A stretch of 64,000 bases of DNA, taken from assembly GCA_018136815.1 (NCBI GenBank), contig CM030938.1, positions 5,612,638 through 5,676,637 of the forward strand, written 5' to 3'. The position numbers and the translations under genes were made by a program. Positions 58,334 through 64,000 of the stretch are shown piece by piece. The first letter of the stretch is position 1. Each line of letters begins with the position of its first letter. The notes under the pieces were generated by a model, which saw nothing but the letters and a program-made list of their open reading frames with translations, was not told the origin of the DNA and did no database searches. Source of the DNA: Isochrysis galbana (Eukaryota; Haptophyta; Isochrysidales; Isochrysidaceae).

Positions 58334-59143
58334 ATGCCCCTCCGCATCGACCTCTCCTCTTCCTCCTCCTCACCCTCTTCCTCTTGCTCCGCTTTGTCCT
58401 CATCCCACCCTTTCTCCTACCCCTTTCACTACCCCTCCTCTTCCTCCGCACACCCTCACGATCATGTGAGCTCTCGTACTCTCACACGATCGAGCCATCG
58501 ACCGCTGAGGCTGGCGGCTGCTCTCCTCCTCCTCTCCTACGCCGAGGCTCTCGGCCTGTACCCGCTGCACAGGCCTCCACTGTCGAAAGTCCTCACATTT
58601 GCAGGCGACTCCCTCAGTGCGCCGCCGCTCTCCTCTGCCCTTACGATGCCAAAGCGCTATACCGCCCCCTGCAGCTTGCTTGTAAGAGCAGAGTGCTCGG
58701 CTGGCCGCTTGGCATACGTCCACATGGCCGCGCTCGCACCGCCTGCGCCTTCGTCGTTGTACTCTCGCCTGCTGCGAACGCTCGTTCTTTGGCTAAATCG
58801 GCTGCTGGTCTGGCTCAGAATCGTAAAACCCAAGCTTCGCACGCCGTTCGCACCATGGCGACCGCTCGCGCAAGTGGTTGTGGGCCGTGCTACGCGAGAA
58901 TTCGAACAGTTGCATGAGGTGTACACCTACTACTCTTATATGACTTCACCCTTCTATGCGACGCTCGCCAAGCCCATTCCAACCATTCACTCAGTTGAGG
59001 CGGGTGCGCCAGTCAAGTGGATGCGCTCCGTCGATGATGTAGTGCATGAACTAGACAGACGCCGTGATGCAATCCGCTTCGAGTGCGCACGCTGGCCAGA
59101 GCTGCGGCACGAATGCGAACATGCCTGTGCGCCTTGGACTTAG
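58334..59143 (+). CDS. Putative membrane-anchored protein, unrecognised
   Basis: The frame is open from 58151, but ATG 58334 in GCGATGC is the more natural start (269 residues). Residues 8-50 are Ser/Pro/His-rich. LRLAAALLLLSYAEALGL near 58-76 could be a signal anchor or the hydrophobic part of a targeting sequence. A second amphipathic hydrophobic segment, SRLLRTLVLWLNRLLVWLRI, lies near 143-165. The C-terminal 100 residues (REFEQLHEVYTYYSYMTSPF, KWMRSVDDVVHELDRRRDAI) look like genuine folded sequence. I do not recognise the family. The end at 59143 may be read-through past a splice donor. Confidence 0.45.
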   Translation: MPLRIDLSSSSSSPSSSCSALSSSHPFSYPFHYPSSSSAHPHDHVSSRTLTRSSHRPLRLAAALLLLSYAEALGLYPLHRPPLSKVLTFAGDSLSAPPLSSALTMPKRYTAPCSLLVRAECSAGRLAYVHMAALAPPAPSSLYSRLLRTLVLWLNRLLVWLRIVKPKLRTPFAPWRPLAQVVVGRATREFEQLHEVYTYYSYMTSPFYATLAKPIPTIHSVEAGAPVKWMRSVDDVVHELDRRRDAIRFECARWPELRHECEHACAPWT

Positions 59144-59293
59144 ACGGGAGGGGTCCCCGTGGTCTCCGTCCGCGCATGCAAGATGCTTCACAATGTCTTG
59201 ACGGCCTCGGCCGTCTCCATCTCGATCTCTCGAAACTTCACTATCAGCTGCGCCTTCCCCGCCGCGATGCAGGTTCCTTGTCGATCAGATGCT

Positions 59294-59735
59294 AGATGAG
59301 CAAGAAGCCGACGCCGAGGTGGAGGAGGTTGTAGTGGGGTTCAGATGGCCGTGGGAGAAGTGAGAGAGGCCTCGCTTGTGCACAATTCGCCGGCGACATC
59401 ACGGCTTGCACAACATACCAACGGCATGACAGTGGGAGTTGCTCTTCCTTGAACGCACCCCAATGTGCATAGTCTTCGTCGGGAGTTCCTGAGACCCGCA
59501 ATGCAGTCCTTACCTGCGTGGTCATCCAATGCAAGGTCGCTCAAGTCGTTCACAGTAGCCTCCCAGAACTTTAGGAGAGAGTTGTAGTCGCTTATGCTAT
59601 CTCGTCCACACGCCATTTCGACGCGAGTGGATACGAGGGCTCCACTCCTAGGCAGGGCCTTTGAGAGCCGTTGATCTAACATCCATTTCCCTTTCTTCTT
59701 TGCGAGGGTCAAATTGGTGTACTTGCCAGATCGTC
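59294..59735 (-). pseudogene. Gene fragment cut by a hAT-like end
   Basis: On the minus strand, LTLAKKKGKWMLDQRLSKAL ... YNSLLKFWEATVNDLSDLAL (to 59514) and, in another frame, GTPDEDYAHWGAFKEEQLPL (from 59488) look like parts of one protein. Between them lie 25 bp beginning GTAAGG and ending TCAG. This is either an extremely short intron or a frameshift. The upstream side is lost at 59736, where a transposon end begins. No family is recognised. Confidence 0.35.
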
Positions 59736-59810
59736 CCTAGCCGGGCCATCAGTATCGATTATGAATACTGATGCATCAGTATCAGCGCTCCTTGAAAAAA
59801 GACTGACTGA
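59736..59810. repeat. End of a hAT-like element related to 19568-20037
   Basis: CCTAGCCGGGCCATCAGTAT aligns with CCTAGTTGGGCTGTAAGTAC, followed by the same ATACTGATGCATCAGTAT-type subterminal motifs. I found no matching right end. Confidence 0.45.
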
Positions 59811-60127
59811 AAAAGTCGGTATACGCCGCTATTTCACTACCCTACACTGGGAGAGTACCAACATCTGCCCCTGCCCTAGCCCTAGTCCCGCTCACATGAC
59901 GGATTGGAGGTTACGGATGGTACGGAGGGAACCGGAAGGTACGGAAGGTAGGCGGCAGGAGGCACGGTATTTTGGAACTGGGCGGGTTGGACGGGCTGAG
60001 GTGTCGTTCCGTCAATAGTGGGACATCAGTCGAATTGAGCGATCAAATGTCCACAGTTGTATTGTAGTTGTTTAACATTAGATCTTGTTAAAATTATAAG
60101 AGAGAGACGCCGTCAAAGCTTCTTCGC

Positions 60128-60300
60128 TAACGTTATGTGCGAAAACGCTAAGCGGACACAAAACACCAGTTCACACTACAGACGTCCCTTTCTCCAGACA
60201 CCTGAGCACAGACACTGTGGTCTATTTCCGTGACACAATCCTTGGTACCCAGCGAGCAGCATTTGCATGCACGCTAGTTCATCACGGTCGGTATCAAGCT
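60128..60300. repeat. Repeat shared with 53211-53344
   Basis: TAACGTTATGTGCGAAAACG and CTAAGCGGACACAAAACACC match the other copy directly. The block with CATTTGCATGCACGCTAG and TTCATCACGGTCGG matches inversely. On the minus strand it lies within a 90-codon open stretch (60445-60176) with Cys-rich ends (RPQCLCSGVW), which might be a gene remnant. Confidence 0.5.
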
Positions 60301-60433
60301 GTTTTTGAAGAAAAGTAGACATCACGTGACATGGTCCTTCGTGCTCGGCTGCTTTGTGGCACCGAGGGCGACGTGGAGCATCATCAGGTGCGACCTGAAA
60401 GATCGCCGCAGTGTCCTGCAGTTTGGATTCGCC

Positions 60434-60762
60434 ACATGGGCACATTCGAGACCGCGTATCGAGCGCTGCTCAGGCTCGAGAGAAGACAAACGGCAAGGAG
60501 GTGCACGTTCCATTGCATTGATTCTACCTTTGTGAAAAATATATATGGAAGAGATTGCATTGGTAGAAACCCAACTGACCGAGGAAGGAAGGCTACCAAG
60601 GTATCAGCACTGGTTGACCAAGATGGTATTCCAATTTCACTTCGCTTCTTCCCCGCGAATATTTCAGACCAAGTCACAGTCAGAGAGACTTTGCAGCATG
60701 CTCCGCGGCCACGCCGAGGTACTCCACTGTATGCGGACAAAGGATATGATTCGCATAAGTGC
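60434..60762 (+). pseudogene. IS5-type transposase, truncated copy
   Basis: Residues equal to about 104-210 of the full transposase at 62557-63417 (FETAYRALLRLERRQTARRC, CIDSTFVKNIYGRDC, LYADKGYDSH). Identity is near 98%, so it is a recent copy. It keeps the first two catalytic aspartates but ends before the glutamate, where unrelated GC-rich palindromic DNA begins. Confidence 0.85.
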
Positions 60763-61030
60763 ATGGGCACGGCGCGATGTGCATCGGTCCCCCCGCGGAT
60801 ACGCCGTGCGTGCGCATGTCAACCCGTTCCATATTTGTAGCCCCTGCGGCCCACAACTACGTAAACTGGTCATATACGAGATGTTTCGTTACGCAGCGCC
60901 TGTGATGACTTGCAATCACATGTGCACGCCGTGCGTGGGCACGGCGCGATGTGCACCGGCGCCCCCCCCCCGCGGGGGCGCCGTGCGTGCGCCTAGCAAC
61001 TTCCAGGAAGGTGCACGCCGTGCGTTCACT
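60763..61030. repeat. Pair of GC-rich imperfect palindromes
   Basis: GGGCACGGCGCGATGTGCA ... CGCCGTGCGTGCGC occurs at about 60764-60819 and again at about 60937-60993. Each folds into a hairpin (GGCACGGCG against CGCCGTGCG). They are separated by unrelated sequence with TTACGCAGCGC. Confidence 0.6.
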
Positions 61031-61349
61031 CTTTTCGCGGGGGAACTCGGGGCGCGGAGGACGGGCGGAACCCCCCGTGGGACCGGTTGATTATTACCGT
61101 ATATGACGAGAACATTAACATAAACGGCTGGTCTGGTCTTCGGATATCTCTCTCTCTCTCTCCCGCTCCCCGGAGGGGTTCCCCCCTCTCATCGGCCTAC
61201 CAGAGTGAGAAGGCTCCTACTGGCTGTCTCCCTCCTCCTTCCTGCTCTTCCTCCTGCCCTGCCCTTCCTGCCCTTCCTCCTGCCCTTCCTCCTGCCCCTT
61301 CCTCACCTACTACCCAACGTTTCCTCTTCTTCTTTGCTCGTCCATCGAA

Positions 61350-61608
61350 ATGCTCATGCAGACACCGGTCACCACAAGCGCTGCATCGCCAGGCGCTCAC
61401 TCCAACCAGTTTCAACTCGAAGAGCGCTCCCAGACTTCCACCAAGCGCAAATGCACCCAGGAGGGAACCGACTCCAGTGTCGAGCCCGCGGTCAAGCGAA
61501 CTCTCACGCCGTACACCCAGAGTGCACACATCGTCGCTCTCGACGTTCTGATCAAGAGCGCCATCCTACTCGACGACCCTGACCATGACATGGAACTGGT
61601 GTTCGAGG
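61350..61608 (+). CDS. 5' exon of an unrecognised nuclear-type protein
   Basis: ATG 61350 (or 61356) follows a CT-rich tract at 61147-61330. The 86 residues include KRKCTQEG and VKRTLTPYTQ, which could be nuclear localisation signals, and end DDPDHDMELVFE. After that the sequence on the opposite strand becomes the end of another frame (61552-62493), so the gene either splices at GTCTTT near 61609 or is cut there by an insertion. No family is recognised. Confidence 0.35.
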
Positions 61609-62493
61609 TCTTTCCTCATCCGCAATTTCGATGGCAAGCTCGACAAGCTCCTGGTCTGCTTCTAGGTGGGCCTGCAGATCTTTCACGCTCTTCAAGGTGG
61701 TGGTAGCGGAAAGTGGAGTAGCCATACACAGAAATGGGGGAGTGGCCAAATCAAGCGGCACGGTGGCTACTGCATGCGGTTCCAACTCATTCAGTAACTG
61801 AACCAAAGCGTATCCCACATATCGTGTACCGTCGTGGATAACTCCGCGTCGACGCATTTGTTCTTCCGCAAATCGGTTGAGCAGGTGAACACGCGTGCGT
61901 TTCCAAATAAAACCGCTCTCACCTTTGAGATGCAAAATCGTGGCACGCTGGAGTTCGGCAGAAGCATTGTCTCGCATTTGGAAGGGCACTGGAGCGGGAA
62001 GCACCCACTCCGCTTCCTGCTTCTCTCGCTCTGATGCACTGTGCAGTGCTCCATGGTAGCGTTTCAAGAAGGCGCGGACGTCATGCTGATTGGACTTTCC
62101 ATCGAAGGCAGACCATATTTGATCATAGAACGTTTTCCAAGCACTCGATGAAGAAGAGAGCTCGATAGGAAGCTCTTCATCGAGGCGTTGCAGAACATAG
62201 TAATTTGCATACAGCCCAACCACCCAGGTATACATCCCAACGTTGTCGGCGGCTTTGCGAAAGAATGGTATCAAACTGTGCAAACGGCGGTTGAAGCCGT
62301 TTCGCACACCAGTTGTAACGGTAGACTGAATCACGCACCCGTTCGCCACGTTTTCCGCCTCATCCCGTAAACGTTTTGTAGTCACACTCGCTCGACCCAT
62401 GCCCTGGGTTGCCATAGCGTTCCTGTCTCTCAAAACTGAGCTATGCACGGGGAACGGCATGCGCGTACTCAGCAAGTTGCTCAGTACGCGCAC
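61552..62493 (-). CDS. Unrecognised 313-aa protein, possibly transposon-encoded
   Basis: An uninterrupted frame with good protein-like content: VTTKRLRDEAENVANGCVIQ, NGFNRRLHSLIPFFRKAADN, MYTWVVGLYANYYVLQRLDE and LNRFAEEQMRRRGVIHDGTR. It is rich in helices and basic residues, which would suit a nucleic-acid-binding N-terminal domain. A better start may be the Met in NAMATQGMG (about residue 27). The stop lies in sequence belonging to the + strand exon, so the natural 3' end may be lost and this may be the N-terminal part of a longer protein. It lies between an inverted palindrome and 60 bp from a transposase. I cannot name it. Confidence 0.5.
   Translation of the reverse strand: MRVLSNLLSTRMPFPVHSSVLRDRNAMATQGMGRASVTTKRLRDEAENVANGCVIQSTVTTGVRNGFNRRLHSLIPFFRKAADNVGMYTWVVGLYANYYVLQRLDEELPIELSSSSSAWKTFYDQIWSAFDGKSNQHDVRAFLKRYHGALHSASEREKQEAEWVLPAPVPFQMRDNASAELQRATILHLKGESGFIWKRTRVHLLNRFAEEQMRRRGVIHDGTRYVGYALVQLLNELEPHAVATVPLDLATPPFLCMATPLSATTTLKSVKDLQAHLEADQELVELAIEIADEERPRTPVPCHGQGRRVGWRS
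62462..62490. repeat. Imperfect palindrome near the 313-aa frame start
   Basis: CGCGTACTCAGCAA and its inverse TTGCTCAGTACGCG differ by one base. It overlaps the first codons of the minus-strand frame and could be an operator or a transposon end. Confidence 0.6.
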
Positions 62494-62500
62494 CGCTTTT

Positions 62501-62548
62501 GCGCGCTGCGTAATATGCGCGCTGCGTAATATGCGCGCTGCTTCATGT
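62501..62548. repeat. 16-bp tandem repeat, three units
   Basis: GCGCGCTGCGTAATAT twice exactly, then a diverged third unit GCGCGCTGCTTCATGT. It lies between the two minus-strand frames, 9 bp from the transposase stop. Confidence 0.85.
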
Positions 62549-62556
62549 ACGGTGTG

Positions 62557-63417
62557 TTACGCGGGTTGAATTCGGCGACCCAGGATTCGAATGCACCCTA
62601 GCCATGTCCAACCTTCATATGCGATGATTGTGGAATCGTATCGGACAAGAAGACGTCTGCATTTGTCAAGCCAGGAGAATGTTCTCTCCACTACGTTTCT
62701 GCGTCGGTTGACGAGGCGATGAGTATGCTGTCTTCTTCTCGATATGCGTTCGACGTACCCGAAAGTTCGCATAATGCATCGGTTGTTATGCGAATCATAT
62801 CCTTTGTCCGCATACAGTGGAGTACCTCGGCGTGGCCGCGGAGCATGCTGCAAAGTCTCTCTGACTGTGACTTGGTCTGAAATATTCGCGGGGAAGAAGC
62901 GAAGTGAAATTGGAATACCATCTTGGTCAACCAGTGCTGATACCTTGGTAGCCTTCCTTCCTCGGTCAGTTGGGTTTCTACCAATGCAATCTCTTCCATA
63001 TATATTTTTCACAAAGGTAGAATCAATGCAATGGAACGTGCACCTCCTTGCCGTTTGTCTTCTCTCGAGCCTGAGCAGCGCTCGATACACGGTCTCGAAT
63101 ACACCCATTCTGCTCCATTTCATGAATGTGCCATGCACCGTGCTGTATCCCGATCCAAGAGACCTCCATGGCGCCCCAGTCCACAAAATATGACACATCC
63201 TGTCCAACATGAGGTTCAAATCAGCTCTTGGTCTACCACCGGCATTGGGTAGTAGAGAATTTACAGCGGATGTGATTGCTCCACGTGCTCTGATATCCAT
63301 TGTATTATTGTCATCACGGGTGAAAAATACTTTTCGCACACACCCTAAAAAGAAAACAGATATGTTGAAAAACCACCTGGTCCTCTTTTGACGGAACGCG
63401 ACTTTGATCCACCTCAA
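62557..63417 (-). CDS. IS5-superfamily (IS427-like) DDE transposase, intact
   Basis: 286 residues. The N-terminal part after Met40 fits the IS5-family helical domain: GGRPRADLNLMLDRMCHILW, TGAPWRSLGSGYSTVHGTF. The catalytic core has CIDSTF (Asp132), LYADKGYDSH (Asp204) and RNVVERTFSWL (Glu244) followed by KCRRLLVRYD, the classic DDE arrangement. It would cut and paste its own element. The frame is complete and the start is probably Met40 (about 63300). A nearly identical fragment at 60434-60762 and an end relic at 5262-5309 show several copies in this genome. I could not define both terminal repeats. Although the family is bacterial in name, related transposases occur in eukaryotes. Confidence 0.85.
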   Translation of the reverse strand: MRWIKVAFRQKRTRWFFNISVFFLGCVRKVFFTRDDNNTMDIRARGAITSAVNSLLPNAGGRPRADLNLMLDRMCHILWTGAPWRSLGSGYSTVHGTFMKWSRMGVFETVYRALLRLERRQTARRCTFHCIDSTFVKNIYGRDCIGRNPTDRGRKATKVSALVDQDGIPISLRFFPANISDQVTVRETLQHAPRPRRGTPLYADKGYDSHNNRCIMRTFGYVERISRRRQHTHRLVNRRRNVVERTFSWLDKCRRLLVRYDSTIIAYEGWTWLGCIRILGRRIQPA

Positions 63418-63977
63418 GGGCGGGAGGATGGATGGCGGGCAGTGGCGAGGGCGAGCGGGACGACGGGGCGGACATGGCAGATAGCGAGTGGCGAGTGCGC
63501 GTGAGTTGGGCTTGGAGTGGTGTTGTAAGATTGCTTGTTACGACGGGAGCGAGAAGCGAGAGCGAGAACGAGGGAGCGAGGAACGACTGGGGCGACGAAC
63601 GAGGGCGACAGAGGCCGATAGGATACCACTCCGACTAGTCCGACAACAATCCGTGACACGCACGCTCGACTTTCACCCGACATCCCCCTACACTAACGTA
63701 TCCTTCACCACTTGGGCGGGGAAGACACAGAAGGAAGGAAACAAGGAAGAGAAAGCCGACAAGAGAGCGACGATGCGACGGAGGAGCCGACAGCGAACGG
63801 CGGTTACCGCGAACGAATAGGTAGAAAGTAAGGAGGGAATCTACGTGCGTAAACCAAAAGGGGCGAGAGGGTAGGCTTCGCGCGGGGAGAAGACACGTAA
63901 ACGCCGGAGGGGAGAGCTGCCACTCCCCCCTCCCCTCCCTCTTCCCTCTTCCTCCTCTCTTCCCTGCGGCTCTGGCC
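63418..63977. other. Intergenic; CT-rich at the right end
   Basis: A GAGCGAG-type purine stretch at 63440-63620 and a CT-rich tract at 63915-63965. No exon is supported. Confidence 0.4.
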
Positions 63978-64000
63978 ATGGCGCGCGCCTGCGGCCCCTC
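63978..64000 (+). CDS. Probable gene start at the window edge
   Basis: GGCCATGGCGCGCGCC at 63978 follows directly on a CT-rich tract (CCTCCCTCTTCCCTCTTCC), the arrangement seen before other start codons here. Only seven codons are visible (MARACGP). Confidence 0.3.

Overview
This is nuclear DNA from a eukaryote. Coding regions are split by GT-AG introns, there are no operons, and most of the sequence is repeats and transposons. Two genes point to a photosynthetic alga: a four-exon PGRL1-like gene for cyclic electron flow (6993-8677, minus) and a small protein with a twin-arginine thylakoid-lumen signal (30231-30629, minus). High GC, long CT/GA tracts before start codons and a very long intronless ORF would suit a haptophyte or a similar alga with a secondary plastid, but the lineage is an inference. 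I saw no rRNA, tRNA or CRISPR array.

Layout. 1-6.4 kb: tail of an alpha/beta hydrolase, an orphan cysteine module, two tandem foldback elements, a decayed LINE, a Ty3/gypsy relic and a 1.0-kb TA-flanked inverted-repeat element. 7.0-10 kb: the PGRL1-like gene, then long GA and CT tracts. 10-12.6 kb: a LINE fragment inside a 2.5-kb unit bounded by 20-bp inverted repeats. 13-18.1 kb: a 1717-residue protein joining an ADP-ribosyltransferase, about 12 ankyrin repeats and a Nudix hydrolase. 19.5-24.3 kb: a tandem duplication split by a hAT-like MITE, then the best LINE copy. 26-31 kb: a VHL-like exon, a three-exon membrane-protein tail and the lumen protein.

31,065-52,846 is one Ty3/gypsy retrotransposon of the chromovirus type on the minus strand. 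It has 1333-bp LTRs and a 5-bp target duplication (CCGTC). Its second reading frame carries, ahead of protease, reverse transcriptase, RNase H, integrase and chromodomain, a phage-type DNA-methyltransferase-like domain. A 100-N gap lies inside it, flanked by two nearly identical 8.4-kb stretches whose errors cluster at the gap. This looks like an unmerged contig overlap rather than a real tandem copy.

53-64 kb: another LINE 3' end, a two-exon AT-hook gene, a probable membrane protein, gene fragments, an IS5-type transposase with a truncated second copy, and a likely gene start at the right edge.

The most notable systems are the methyltransferase-bearing chromovirus, which could both read chromatin (chromodomain) and modify DNA (methyltransferase), and the ADP-ribosyltransferase-ankyrin-Nudix fusion, which could make and break ADP-ribose-type linkages in one chain.
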